A DNA stretch of 64,000 nt. Source: Thalassobaculum_A sp040219615. Its GTDB lineage: Bacteria; Pseudomonadota; Alphaproteobacteria; Thalassobaculales; Thalassobaculaceae. The position numbers were made by a program, and so were the translations under genes. The notes below the pieces were generated by a model that made no database searches, was not told the origin of the DNA, and saw only the letters and a program-made list of their open reading frames with translations. How positions within the stretch are numbered: the stretch's first letter is position 1; each line of letters opens with the position of its first letter. Of the stretch, positions 36,776-45,353 are shown piece by piece. The stretch spans positions 310,001 through 374,000 of the forward strand of contig NZ_JAVJSE010000038.1 of NCBI RefSeq assembly GCF_040219615.1. Reading direction: 5' to 3'.

Positions 36776-38893
36776 TCAGCCCGAGCCGGACGAAGCCGTC
36801 CGCGACGTATCGCCTTCGCCGGGATCGCCGGCGTCCGGCTCCGGCCGGTCGCCGCCGGGCGCGGCCTCACCCGGATCCTTCGACCCGGCCGCGGGTTCTT
36901 CCCGGGCCGTGTCGGCGGGCGGCGCCGGCTCGGCGGGGACCGGTCGAGCATCCCGTATCGCCCCGGCCTTCTCCCCGACGGCCGCCGAGACTTCCGCCTC
37001 CGCCTCCGCCTCTGCCCCCTCTTCCGCTCCCGCCCGCTCCGCCTCCTCGGCCCGTTCGGCCAGCTCCAGGCGTTCCGCCTCCTCGCCGATCATGGCCGCC
37101 GCCAGGAGCTTGTCGGTCGGCTCGCCGGCCGCCTCGGATTCTCCGGCAGGCCGCACGCCGATCGGGTCGGTGATGCCGTCGACGAAGCGCAGCTGGCGGA
37201 TCAGTTCCTCGATGTCCCGCCAGTCGGTGCCGGCCCGTCGCAGCACCTCGCCGCCGAGCTGCAGGCTGGCCTCCAGGGTCTCCAGCACCGTGCCCTCGAC
37301 CCCAAGTTCCTCCAGCCGGCGGGCGTGAATCGGGTCGCGGGCCCGGGCGTAGATGGGCAGCGCCGGGAAGTTGGCGCGCAGATGCGAGACCGTGCGGTCG
37401 ACCGCCGGCCCGGCAGTGGTCAGGGTGACAACCACCGCCCGGGCCCGCTCGCCGCCCAGGCGGCGCAGCACCTCGTGCCGGCTGGCGTCGCCGTAGAATG
37501 CCGGCTGGCCGGCCCGACGGGCCTCGCGCACCCGGTGGGCGTCGGTGTCGAGCGCCACATAGGGCACCAGCTTGGCGTCGAGCAGCCGGGCCACGGTCCG
37601 CCCGACCCGGCCGAAGCCGGCGATGATGATGTGGTCCTCGAACCCGTCGGCGCCGTGGTCGCCGGCCCCCAGGGTCTGGTTCTGGCGATGCTCGAGCAGG
37701 TTGCCGATCCGCCCCGCCACCGCGACCAGCAGCGGGGTGGTCGCCATGCTGATGGCGATCACCAGGAAAAGCAGGTCGCTCAGCCCGTCGGTGATGAGCG
37801 TGTGCGAGTCGGCGAGACCGAGGATGACGAAGGCGAACTCGCCGCCCTGGGCCAGCAGCGCGCCGGTCCGCAGTGCCGCTGCGAACGGCATCCGGAATGC
37901 CAGGGTCAGCGCGACCACCACGACCAGCTTGAGCGCGACGAACCCGGCCAGGAAGGCCAGCACCGTGAGCGACTCGCGGAACGCCAGGCCGAGGTCGACG
38001 GTCATCCCGACGGTCATGAAGAACAGGCCGAGCAGGATCCCGCGGAACGGCTCGATGTCCGCCTCGACCTGGTGGCGGAACTCGCTCTCCGACAGCAGCA
38101 GGCCGGCCAGGAACGCCCCCAGCGCCATCGACAGCCCGACCAGCTGGGTCGCCCAGCCGATCCCGAGAACCACCAGCAGGGTCATCGCCGTGAACACCTC
38201 CGGCGCCTTCGCCGCGGCGATCACGTGGTACAGCGGCCGCAGCAGCTGGCGGCCGGCGATCACGATCACCGCGAGCGCGGCGAGCGCCTTCAGCAGCGCC
38301 ACCGCGAGCGCCAGCGCGATCGACTCGCCGTCGCCGCCGCCGGCGATCAGCGGCACCACCACCAGGATCGGCACCACCGCCAGGTCCTGGAACAGCAGGA
38401 TCGCGAAGGCCGCCCGGCCGTGCCGGGTGGCCATCTCGCCACTTTCGTTCATCAGCTGCAGCACGAAGGCGGTCGACGACAACGCCAGCGCGGCGCCGAC
38501 CACCGCGCTGGTCGCCGGGCCGTAGCCGAGGGCGATCACGGCGCCGGCGACCAGCAGGCCGGTGACCACGACCTGGGCGGCCCCCAGCCCGAACACCAGC
38601 CTGCGCATCACCTTGAGGCGCTCGAACGACAGCTCCAGGCCGATCGAGAACAGCAGGAACACGACGCCGATATCGGCGAGTTCGCGGGTCTCCTCGACGT
38701 CGTCGACCATGCCCAGCGCATGCGGGCCGATCACCGCGCCGGCGGCCAGATAGCCGAGCACCAGACTGAACTTGAGGCGGCGCAGCAGGGGTGCCACCAG
38801 GACGGCGGCGGCCAGGAACACCAGCGCGTCGCCGATGGTGCCGCCATGACCGTCGGCCGGCATGCCCCCGAACGCGCTCAACAGGGTTTCCAA
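36776..38893 (-). CDS. KefB/CPA2-type monovalent cation:proton antiporter
   Basis: Membrane K+ (or Na+)/H+ antiporter of the CPA2 family, 705 residues. About a dozen membrane helices span residues ~18-390, including the HALGM and LLFSIGLELSFERL regions and the conserved LLFQDLAVVPIL. A cytoplasmic RCK/TrkA-N domain follows, with the NAD-binding GFGRVGRTVARLLDAK. The final ~110 residues are an unusual Glu/Ala/Pro-rich disordered tail absent from typical relatives. The start is the TTG at 38893, which has GGAGGAAGG just upstream; the open frame extends to 38965 without a ribosome-binding site. It is divergent from the Ca2+ antiporter gene. Confidence 0.93.
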   Translation of the reverse strand: METLLSAFGGMPADGHGGTIGDALVFLAAAVLVAPLLRRLKFSLVLGYLAAGAVIGPHALGMVDDVEETRELADIGVVFLLFSIGLELSFERLKVMRRLVFGLGAAQVVVTGLLVAGAVIALGYGPATSAVVGAALALSSTAFVLQLMNESGEMATRHGRAAFAILLFQDLAVVPILVVVPLIAGGGDGESIALALAVALLKALAALAVIVIAGRQLLRPLYHVIAAAKAPEVFTAMTLLVVLGIGWATQLVGLSMALGAFLAGLLLSESEFRHQVEADIEPFRGILLGLFFMTVGMTVDLGLAFRESLTVLAFLAGFVALKLVVVVALTLAFRMPFAAALRTGALLAQGGEFAFVILGLADSHTLITDGLSDLLFLVIAISMATTPLLVAVAGRIGNLLEHRQNQTLGAGDHGADGFEDHIIIAGFGRVGRTVARLLDAKLVPYVALDTDAHRVREARRAGQPAFYGDASRHEVLRRLGGERARAVVVTLTTAGPAVDRTVSHLRANFPALPIYARARDPIHARRLEELGVEGTVLETLEASLQLGGEVLRRAGTDWRDIEELIRQLRFVDGITDPIGVRPAGESEAAGEPTDKLLAAAMIGEEAERLELAERAEEAERAGAEEGAEAEAEAEVSAAVGEKAGAIRDARPVPAEPAPPADTAREEPAAGSKDPGEAAPGGDRPEPDAGDPGEGDTSRTASSGSG

Positions 38894-39131
38894 GACCTTC
38901 CTCCGGTCACCGCGCGACTCCGGGACGGTAGCCCGCGTACCGCCCGGCGGCCAGACATCAGACAAATATCCAGGACTGGCGCATTGAAATATGGCAAAGA
39001 ATCACCACAACTTGAGCCATGCGGCGCCGGCTGGGGCCGCCCCTCCGACAGCGGCCCGTGATGATCCTCGAGAACCGACGCCATGTGACGAAGTTCTGGA
39101 GCGCTCGGGGTGCCGGGGACCGGCCGCAGCG

Positions 39132-40118
39132 ATGATCTCAGCAGCCTGGATATTCGCCGGCCTGGTACTCCTGCTCCTCGGGGCGGAAGTGATGATCCGC
39201 GGCGCCGTCGCCATGGCGCGGCGGGCCCGCATCAGCCCGCATGTCATCGGGCTCACGGTGATCGCGTTCGGGACCTCTGCGCCGGAGCTGTTCGTCAGCC
39301 TGAAGGCCGCCCTGCACGGGTCGCCAGGCATCGCCATCGGCAACGTCGTCGGCTCGAACATCGCGAACATCCTGCTGATGATCGGGACGGTCGGCGTGGT
39401 CACGCCGTTCGTCTGCCGGGGCGCGCCCCTGAAGCGCGACGGCCTGGTCCTGATACTCGCCACCGTGCTGTTCGTGGCCGCCGGCCTCAACGGCATCATC
39501 GAGCGCTGGCATGCCGGGCTCATGCTGGCGCTGCTGATCGGCTACCTGATCTACTGCTACCGCGAGGAACGCCGGGCCGGGGCCGAGAGCCTGCACGCCA
39601 AGGAGGTGGCCGAGTTCGACCAGCTGCCGACCAGCATGTGGCGCAGCGTCCTGTACACGATCGGCGGGCTGATCGCCGTGCTGGCCGGGGCCCGGCTGCT
39701 GGTCGACGGCGCGATCGCCGTGGCCCAGGTGGCCGGCATCTCCGAGACCGTCATCGGCGTCACCGTGGTAGCCGTCGGCACCTCGCTGCCGGAGCTGGCG
39801 ACCACCGTGGTGGCCGCGATGCGGCGGCATTCGGACGTCGCGCTGGGCAATATCATCGGCTCCAACATCTTCAACACGCTCGGCATCCTGGGCGTCGTAT
39901 CGCTGGTGCACCCGCTCGAGATTCCGGCCGAGGTGCTGTCCGCCGACCTGTGGATCATGGCGGCGATCACGGTCGCGTTCGTCGCCCTGGCGATTCGCCT
40001 GCCGGCGTTCAACCGGCCCTGGGCGATCCTGTTCTTCCTGGGCTATGCCCTGTTCATCACCGAGCAGTTCCTGCCGGCGGGCGCCTGGGCCTCGGCCTTC
40101 GAGATTGCCGCCAACTGA
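39132..40118 (+). CDS. calcium/sodium antiporter (CaCA family, YrbG-like)
   Basis: Inner-membrane cation exchanger of 328 residues with about ten helices built as two inverted halves. The duplicated ion-binding alpha repeats are evident: FGTSAPELFVS with GNVVGSNIANIL in the first half, and VGTSLPELATT with GNIIGSNIFNTL in the second. A short cytoplasmic loop (CYREERRAGAESLHAKEV) separates them. The start MISAAWIFAG at 39132 is the family start; the open frame further upstream is polar and not conserved. It is divergent from the KefB-type antiporter, giving an ion-transport pair. Confidence 0.94.
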   Translation: MISAAWIFAGLVLLLLGAEVMIRGAVAMARRARISPHVIGLTVIAFGTSAPELFVSLKAALHGSPGIAIGNVVGSNIANILLMIGTVGVVTPFVCRGAPLKRDGLVLILATVLFVAAGLNGIIERWHAGLMLALLIGYLIYCYREERRAGAESLHAKEVAEFDQLPTSMWRSVLYTIGGLIAVLAGARLLVDGAIAVAQVAGISETVIGVTVVAVGTSLPELATTVVAAMRRHSDVALGNIIGSNIFNTLGILGVVSLVHPLEIPAEVLSADLWIMAAITVAFVALAIRLPAFNRPWAILFFLGYALFITEQFLPAGAWASAFEIAAN

Positions 40119-40183
40119 CATGCGCCGGCATGCCGGCCCGCGCGCACGCTTGACGTCGCGCGCGCGTTCGACAGGCTAGAGCC

Positions 40184-40963
40184 ATGACGCAGCGCGCGCC
40201 CTGCCCGATCCCCCGTTCCGCCCTGATCACCGGCGCCGGCAAGCGCGTCGGCCGGGCGATCGCCCTGCGGCTCGCCGAGGCCGGCTGGAACATCGCCGTA
40301 CACTACGGCCGCTCGCGCGACGATGCCGAGGCGACCGTGGCGGCGATCCGCGAGCACGGGGTCGAAGCGGCGGCGCTGGACGCCGATCTCGCCGTCGAGC
40401 AACAGGTCGACGGGCTGGTCGGCCGGGCGGCGGCGGCGCTCGGTCCGATCGGGCTGCTGGTGAACAACGCCTCGGTGTTCGAACCCGACCGGCTGGCGAC
40501 CGTGACCCGGGCCGGCTGGGACCGCCACATGGCGACCAACCTGCGGGCTCCGGTGGTGCTGATGCAGCAGTTCGCGGCCCGGCTGCCCGCCCGCAACGAC
40601 GGTGTGATCGTGAACATCCTGGACCAGCGGGTCCTCAATCCGACCGAGGAGTTCCTGTCCTACACGGTCACCAAGATGGCGCTGCACGGCCTGACCCGGA
40701 CGCTGGCGCTGGACCTGGCGCCGCGCATCCGGGTCTGCGGCGTCGGTCCCGGCCCGACCATGGCGAACACCCGCCAGCAGTCCGACACCTTCGATGCGCA
40801 GGCGGAATCGGTACCGCTGCAGCGCGCGGTGGACCCGTCGGAGATCGCCGAGGCGGTCGCCTACCTGGCCGGAGCCCGCTCGATCACCGGACAGATGATC
40901 GCCGTGGATGGCGGCCAGCATCTGTGGTGGGCGCCGCCGTCGGACAGCACGCCGCGCGACTGA
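40184..40963 (+). CDS. SDR family oxidoreductase, pteridine-reductase (FolM)-like
   Basis: Short-chain dehydrogenase, 259 residues. The cofactor motif TGAGKRVGRA resembles the TGAxKRxG form seen in pteridine reductase / dihydromonapterin reductase (FolM) rather than the usual TGxxxGIG. VHYGRSRDDAEA suggests NADPH use. The catalytic pair is in SYTVTKMAL, with Asp (NILDQRV) in place of the usual Ser, also seen in pteridine reductases. A role in tetrahydropterin or folate metabolism is therefore likely but inferred. CTTGAC lies upstream as a possible -35 box. It follows the Ca2+ antiporter gene by 65 bp and ends before the A+T-rich gap upstream of uvrC. Confidence 0.87.
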   Translation: MTQRAPCPIPRSALITGAGKRVGRAIALRLAEAGWNIAVHYGRSRDDAEATVAAIREHGVEAAALDADLAVEQQVDGLVGRAAAALGPIGLLVNNASVFEPDRLATVTRAGWDRHMATNLRAPVVLMQQFAARLPARNDGVIVNILDQRVLNPTEEFLSYTVTKMALHGLTRTLALDLAPRIRVCGVGPGPTMANTRQQSDTFDAQAESVPLQRAVDPSEIAEAVAYLAGARSITGQMIAVDGGQHLWWAPPSDSTPRD

Positions 40964-41365
40964 GGCGCCACCGGTGCCACATCCTGCAGGCGACCTGGAC
41001 CCTGGAATTCTGCCAGGATTCCGGAGGCTTGAACGGACCGGGAAGGCCGCGGCGCGCCCGCGCGGAGGCCGAGTTGTTCACACCCCACCCGGGATCGCGA
41101 TACCGCAACGCCTCTGTCAAGGAATTATCGTTTTGTAAAAGTATCTTAACATTGAACACAAAGCATTTTCTTGAATATCAACACGTTACAGAAAATGCTC
41201 AAAAATTAGGCAATGTCATGAATCCCCATGGAGTCCTAGGCCTCTGCGATTGCCTCCAAGGGTTATCCACACGGTTTTCCACGATTCCCGTGGATTACCC
41301 TTGCAACCGACAGGCCGCGCCAGACGGCGCTTGACGCCAGGGCGGCGGATGCCCATCACGGAACC
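40964..41365. other. 402-bp intergenic region with A+T-rich core and DnaA-box-like cluster
   Basis: No gene is seen. The middle (about 41110-41225) is far richer in A+T than anything nearby. It holds a 9-bp perfect inverted repeat (41162-41170 with 41191-41199) whose spacer contains a perfect match to the IHF consensus WATCAANNNNTTR (41176-41188). DnaA-box-like sequences flank it: TTGTTCACA at 41074-41082, the perfect TTATCCACA at 41263-41271, TTTTCCACG at 41275-41283 and the reverse-strand TAATCCACG at 41297-41289. GANTC (CcrM) sites occur at about 41017, 41219 and 41283. This resembles a replication origin or another DnaA-controlled region, but typical origin-neighbour genes are missing. 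Confidence 0.5.
41263..41297 (+). promoter_or_regulatory. DnaA-box cluster upstream of uvrC
   Basis: One perfect DnaA box (TTATCCACA) is followed within 4 bp by a one-mismatch box and, on the other strand, by a weaker one. Bases GGGTTATCCAC (41261-41271 region) and GTGGATTACCC (41290-41300) also form a near-palindrome. It ends 69 bp before uvrC. Confidence 0.5.
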
Positions 41366-43315
41366 ATGAGCGACAGCGCCTTCGCCGACCCGCCGACCGG
41401 AACCGAGCGTGCACGACGACGCCGGCGGACCGTACCCGACATCGAGCGCGGTGTCGCGGCGATCCGCGAACACCTGCGGACCATGCCGGCCGGCCCGGGC
41501 GTGTACCGCATGCTCGACGACGACGGCGACGTGCTCTACGTCGGCAAGGCGCGCAGCCTGAAGAAGCGGGTGGTCAACTACACCCACGCCGCCAAGCTGC
41601 CGCACCGGATCTTCCGGATGGTGAGCGAGACCGCCCGGATGGAGGTGGTCACGACCCACACCGAGGTCGAGGCCCTGCTGCTCGAAAGCAACCTCATCAA
41701 GCGCCTCAAGCCGCGCTACAACGTGCTGCTGCGCGACGACAAGTCGTTCCCGCACATCCTGATGACCGGCGACGGCGCCTACCCGCAGATCACCAAGCAC
41801 CGCGGCGCCCGCACCCGCAAGGGCGACTATTTCGGTCCGTTCGCCTCGGCCGGCGCGGTCAACCGCACGATCGCCGCGCTACAGCGCGCCTTCCTGCTGC
41901 GCAACTGCAGCGACTCGATGTTCTCGGCGCGGACCAGACCCTGCCTGCAGTACCAGATCAAGCGCTGCAGCGCGCCCTGCGTGGGGTTCGTCTCCGAGGC
42001 CGAATACGCCGAACTGGTGGACGAGGCGCGGCGCTTCCTGACCGGCCGCAGTCACGACGTGCAGCAGGAACTCGCGACCCACATGCAGGAGGCGTCCGAC
42101 GCCCTGGAGTTCGAGACCGCGGCGATCTACCGCAACCGCATCCGGGCGCTGACCGCCATCCAGGCGCACCAGGACATCAACGTCGAGGGCATCGAGGAAG
42201 CCGACGTGATCGCGATGCATGCCGAGGGCGGGCATTCCTGCATCCAGGTGTTCTTCTTCCGGGCCGGCAGCAACTTCGGCAACCGTGCCTATTTCCCGAG
42301 CCACGACAAGGACACCGAGGATGCCGACGTGCTGGCCGCGTTCATCGGCCAGTTCTACGACGACAAGCCGCCGCCCCGGCTGATCCTGCTGTCGCATGCG
42401 GTGCCCGAGGCCGCGCTGATCGCCGAGGCGCTGTCGACCCGGGCCGACCGCAAGGTCGAGCTGCTGGTCCCGCAACGCGGCTCCAAGCGCAAGCTGGTCG
42501 AGCACGCCACCCTGAACGCGCGCGAGGCGCTCGGGCGCCGGATGGCGGAGAGCGCATCGCAGCGCCGGCTGCTGGACGGCGTGGCGCAGGCGTTCGGGCT
42601 GGACACCACCCTGGAGCGGGTCGAGGTCTACGACAACTCGCACACCCGCGGCACCAACTCGGTCGGCGGCATGATCGTCGCCGGGCCCGAGGGCTTCGTG
42701 AAGAGCGCCTACCGCAAGTTCAACATCCGCAACGTCGCCGACGGCGAGCGCGACGAGCGGGTCGACGAACTGGAGGCCGGCGACGACTACGCGATGATGC
42801 GGCAGGTCCTGACCCGCCGGTTCGCGCGCGCCCTGAAGGAGGACCCGGAGCGGACCGCCGGCACATGGCCGGACCTGGTGCTGATCGACGGCGGCGCCAA
42901 CCACCTGACCGTCGCGGTCGAGGTGTTCGCCGAACTCGGCATCGCCGACATTCCCGTGGTGTCGATCGCCAAGGGCCCCGACCGCGACGCCGGGCGCGAG
43001 CGGTTCTTCATCCCCGGCCGCGAGCCGTTCGTGCTGGAGCGCCGCGACCCGGTCCTGTACTTCCTGCAACGGCTGCGCGACGAGGCCCACCGGTTCGCGA
43101 TCGAGACCCACCGGGCCCGCCGCACCAAGGCGCTGGGCAGCAACCCGCTCGACGAGATTTCCGGCATCGGCGCGCGTCGCAAGAAGGCGCTGCTGCACCA
43201 TTTCGGCTCGGCCCGCGGGGTCGCGCGCGCCGGCCTGGCCGACCTGGAGGCCGTGGACGGGATCAGCAGCACTGTTGCGAAGCGGCTCTACGACTTCTTC
43301 CACGAGGACGGCTGA
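41366..43315 (+). CDS. uvrC: excinuclease ABC subunit UvrC
   Basis: Dual-incision nuclease of nucleotide excision repair, 649 residues. In order: N-terminal GIY-YIG nuclease (PGVYRMLDDDGDVLYVGKA, about 44-62), a cysteine-containing linker (CLQYQIKRCSAPCVG), the UVR motif that binds UvrB (near 230-265), the RNase H-like 5'-incision domain (VYDNSHTRGTNSVGGMIV and LVLIDGGANHLTVAV), and C-terminal helix-hairpin-helix pair (ISGIGARRKKALLHHFGS). A ~22-residue basic leader precedes the conserved part. The last codons including the stop are duplicated as a 14-bp direct repeat (43304-43331). pgsA lies convergently downstream, a common alphaproteobacterial neighbour. Confidence 0.97.
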   Translation: MSDSAFADPPTGTERARRRRRTVPDIERGVAAIREHLRTMPAGPGVYRMLDDDGDVLYVGKARSLKKRVVNYTHAAKLPHRIFRMVSETARMEVVTTHTEVEALLLESNLIKRLKPRYNVLLRDDKSFPHILMTGDGAYPQITKHRGARTRKGDYFGPFASAGAVNRTIAALQRAFLLRNCSDSMFSARTRPCLQYQIKRCSAPCVGFVSEAEYAELVDEARRFLTGRSHDVQQELATHMQEASDALEFETAAIYRNRIRALTAIQAHQDINVEGIEEADVIAMHAEGGHSCIQVFFFRAGSNFGNRAYFPSHDKDTEDADVLAAFIGQFYDDKPPPRLILLSHAVPEAALIAEALSTRADRKVELLVPQRGSKRKLVEHATLNAREALGRRMAESASQRRLLDGVAQAFGLDTTLERVEVYDNSHTRGTNSVGGMIVAGPEGFVKSAYRKFNIRNVADGERDERVDELEAGDDYAMMRQVLTRRFARALKEDPERTAGTWPDLVLIDGGANHLTVAVEVFAELGIADIPVVSIAKGPDRDAGRERFFIPGREPFVLERRDPVLYFLQRLRDEAHRFAIETHRARRTKALGSNPLDEISGIGARRKKALLHHFGSARGVARAGLADLEAVDGISSTVAKRLYDFFHEDG

Positions 43316-43351
43316 GGGAGGACGGCTGAGGCCGGCCCTGCCGCCCTTCGG

Positions 43352-43954
43352 CTACGACGCGGTACCGGCCGGCTTGGCGCCCGACTTCACGCGTCGCTCT
43401 TCGCCCGCCAGATGGCTGAGGCCCGATCGCACGTAGTCCCAGCCGGTGACAAGGGTGAACCCCGCCGCCACCCAGAGCCCGACCTCACCGACCTGCTGGG
43501 AATGCGTCCAGGCCGGGGCGGACTCGCCGATGATCAGGAACCCGATCGCCACCAGTTGCACAGTGGTCTTCCACTTGGCGAGCCGGCTCGACGGGAGGCC
43601 GATACGCAGTTCCGCCAGAAACTCCCGGAGCCCGGACACCAGGATCTCGCGCAGCAAGATCACCAGCGCCGCCAGCACCGTCCATCCGGACACATAGTCC
43701 TTCGAACAGAGAATCAGAAGACAGGCGCCGACCAGGAGCTTGTCGGCAATCGGATCCAGCAGTCGGCCAAGCGCCGACTGGGCTTCCAGGACGCGCGCCA
43801 GGTATCCGTCGAGATAGTCGGTGATGCTGGCAAGCGCGTACAGCCCCAGCGCGACCCAGCGCAGGGTGTCGCCGCCGATCCACAGGCACGCGATGAGCGG
43901 CGGCAGGACCAGGATCCGCGAAAGCGTCAGCAGGTTCGGAAGCTGGGCGAGCAT
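43352..43954 (-). CDS. pgsA: CDP-diacylglycerol–glycerol-3-phosphate 3-phosphatidyltransferase
   Basis: Inner-membrane enzyme making phosphatidylglycerophosphate from CDP-diacylglycerol and glycerol-3-phosphate, the committed step to phosphatidylglycerol and cardiolipin. It is 200 residues with about five membrane helices. The CDP-alcohol phosphotransferase signature is complete: DYLDGYLAR, then GRLLDPIADK (about 58-83). The N-terminus LAQLPNLLTLSRILVLP is typical. Start is ATG 43954; the open frame extends to 44005 without support. It is convergent with uvrC, 36 bp apart. Confidence 0.96.
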   Translation of the reverse strand: MLAQLPNLLTLSRILVLPPLIACLWIGGDTLRWVALGLYALASITDYLDGYLARVLEAQSALGRLLDPIADKLLVGACLLILCSKDYVSGWTVLAALVILLREILVSGLREFLAELRIGLPSSRLAKWKTTVQLVAIGFLIIGESAPAWTHSQQVGEVGLWVAAGFTLVTGWDYVRSGLSHLAGEERRVKSGAKPAGTAS

Positions 43955-44177
43955 CGCGCTCGTTTCTCCGTGGCCGGATCCGAATTGACGCGAACCATAT
44001 TGCAATTACGCCCGGGTGCGAAACCGGTCGAGAGCGGGTTGCGCGGGTTTGCCGCGACGGCGCGCGAAACCGGCATTTTCCGATCCGGCCGCCTGTCCCC
44101 GCTTCGACCCGGCGCCGCGCCGCGCCGCCGCGACTCGCGGGCCGTCCCGGCGGCCCGCCGTCGCGTTGCCGGCTGCC

Positions 44178-44723
44178 TCAACCGTTCTCGTGGACGACCT
44201 GCGGGCGGGCTTCCCGGCGACGCCGGGCCATCGCGACCTGACGCGCCTGGCGCCGCGCCACCCGGCGCTCCAGGAACCGCTCGATCAGCACGCCGAGCCA
44301 GTAGCCCAGCGGCCACCCGACCAGCATGAACGGCAGGCTGCCGACGACGATGGCCACGGCGCCGTCGCCGAGCGTGGTGAGCATCTGGTGAACCTGATGC
44401 TCGGACTCGAACTCGACCGCCGCAGCGCACGACAGCGCCCGGCAGCCGATCAGGTAGTAGAGGGTATAGGTCGGAACCATGGTCAGCGGATTGACCACCA
44501 GGGTCCCCACCACGGCAATCACCATGTCGAACAGGTAGCGCCCGGCGAGCCGGTTCACGATCAGGACGATGATCAGGCAGATGACCATCTGCAGGCCGAC
44601 GGTCGGCGAGAAGCCGACGACCATCCCCATCGCCATGGAACGCGCGATGACTCCCTTCGACAGGGCCATCCGCCTGCCCTGGCGCATGATTTTGGTAACG
44701 ATCCGCTTCAGCAGTGCCTTCAA
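44178..44723 (-). CDS. DUF2062 domain-containing membrane protein
   Basis: 181-residue membrane protein of the DUF2062 family, with about three hydrophobic segments (VGLQMVICLIIVLIVNRLAG; the AVVGTLVVNPLTMVPTYTLYY region; VAIVVGSLPFMLVGWPLGYW). The motif FSPTVGLQM and NPLTMVPTY are the family signatures. The N- and C-terminal ends are basic and cytoplasmic. The molecular role is not known. The start is a TTG at 44723 with GGAG upstream. It is divergent from mobB across a 113-bp gap containing dyad symmetries. Confidence 0.9.
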   Translation of the reverse strand: MKALLKRIVTKIMRQGRRMALSKGVIARSMAMGMVVGFSPTVGLQMVICLIIVLIVNRLAGRYLFDMVIAVVGTLVVNPLTMVPTYTLYYLIGCRALSCAAAVEFESEHQVHQMLTTLGDGAVAIVVGSLPFMLVGWPLGYWLGVLIERFLERRVARRQARQVAMARRRREARPQVVHENG

Positions 44724-44743
44724 CTAACGCTCCGGGGTTTCGG

Positions 44744-44790
44744 GCTCGGGCCCGAGCGTATATTTGCGCTAGATACGGAACAACCGTATC
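44744..44790. promoter_or_regulatory. dyad-rich control region between DUF2062 and mobB
   Basis: Three symmetric elements are packed here. GCTCGGGCCCGAGC (44744-44757) is a perfect palindrome. CGTATATTTGCGCTAGATACG (44757-44777, arms CGTAT/ATACG) loosely resembles a ModE/Mo-box dyad. GATACGG (44772-44778) with CCGTATC (44784-44790) is a perfect inverted repeat with a 5-bp spacer. They lie 47-93 bp before mobB, the first of four Mo-cofactor genes, so molybdate control is possible. Confidence 0.4.
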
Positions 44791-44836
44791 CGGTAGCGCC
44801 GATGAATATGGCGTAAAGATGGGTCGAGGAAATGCC

Positions 44837-45349
44837 ATGCGCGTGTTCGGACTTGCGGGTTGGTCGGGGAGCGGCAAGACGACGCTGATGTGCCGGCTGA
44901 TCCCGGCCCTGGTCGGGCGCGGCCACCGGGTGTCGACGATCAAGCACGCCCACCATGCATTCGACGTCGACCAGCCGGGCAAGGACAGCTACGAGCACCG
45001 GGCCGCCGGGGCGACCGAGGTGCTGATCGGATCGGCCGCGCGGTTCGCGCTGATGCATGAACTCCGGGGCGCCCCGGAGCCGGAGCTCGGCGACCTCCTG
45101 GCCCGCATGGCGCCGGTCGACTTCGTTCTCATCGAGGGCTTCAAGCGGACCCATCATCCGAAGCTGGAGGTTTATCGCAGCGTGGTCGGCAAACCCCCGC
45201 TATGGCCATCCGACGAGGCGGTGGTGGCGGTCGCCAGCGATGAGACCCAGCCCGACTGTCCGCGCCCGGTCCTGGCCCTGGACGACATCGAGGCGATCGC
45301 CGATCTGATCGAGGCGCGTGCCGTCGACCCGGCCACGCTGCTACGGTGA
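44837..45349 (+). CDS. mobB: molybdopterin-guanine dinucleotide biosynthesis protein MobB
   Basis: GTP-binding adaptor that assists MobA in attaching GMP to molybdopterin; 170 residues. The P-loop GWSGSGKTTL is at the N-terminus, followed by VSTIKHAHHAFDVDQPGKDS and DFVLIEGFKRTHHPKLEVYR, both diagnostic for MobB. ATG 44837 has GAGGAA at proper spacing and gives the family start (MRVFGLAGWSGSG); earlier in-frame starts are not conserved. It ends 4 bp before moeA. mobA is not in the window. Confidence 0.95.
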   Translation: MRVFGLAGWSGSGKTTLMCRLIPALVGRGHRVSTIKHAHHAFDVDQPGKDSYEHRAAGATEVLIGSAARFALMHELRGAPEPELGDLLARMAPVDFVLIEGFKRTHHPKLEVYRSVVGKPPLWPSDEAVVAVASDETQPDCPRPVLALDDIEAIADLIEARAVDPATLLR

Positions 45350-45353
45350 GCCG

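Noticed and set aside
34273..36951. 892-residue open frame on the minus strand
   Set aside because: Antisense shadow of uvrB; the true gene has complete UvrB motifs.
36980..37060. CCTCCG hexamer repeats as a phase-variation tract
   Set aside because: Only about three near-perfect units, in-frame multiples of three, so slippage would not switch the gene off.
37325..39061. 578-residue plus-strand frame over the KefB-type gene
   Set aside because: His/Gln/Arg/Asp-rich antisense translation of membrane-protein codons; no signal of its own.
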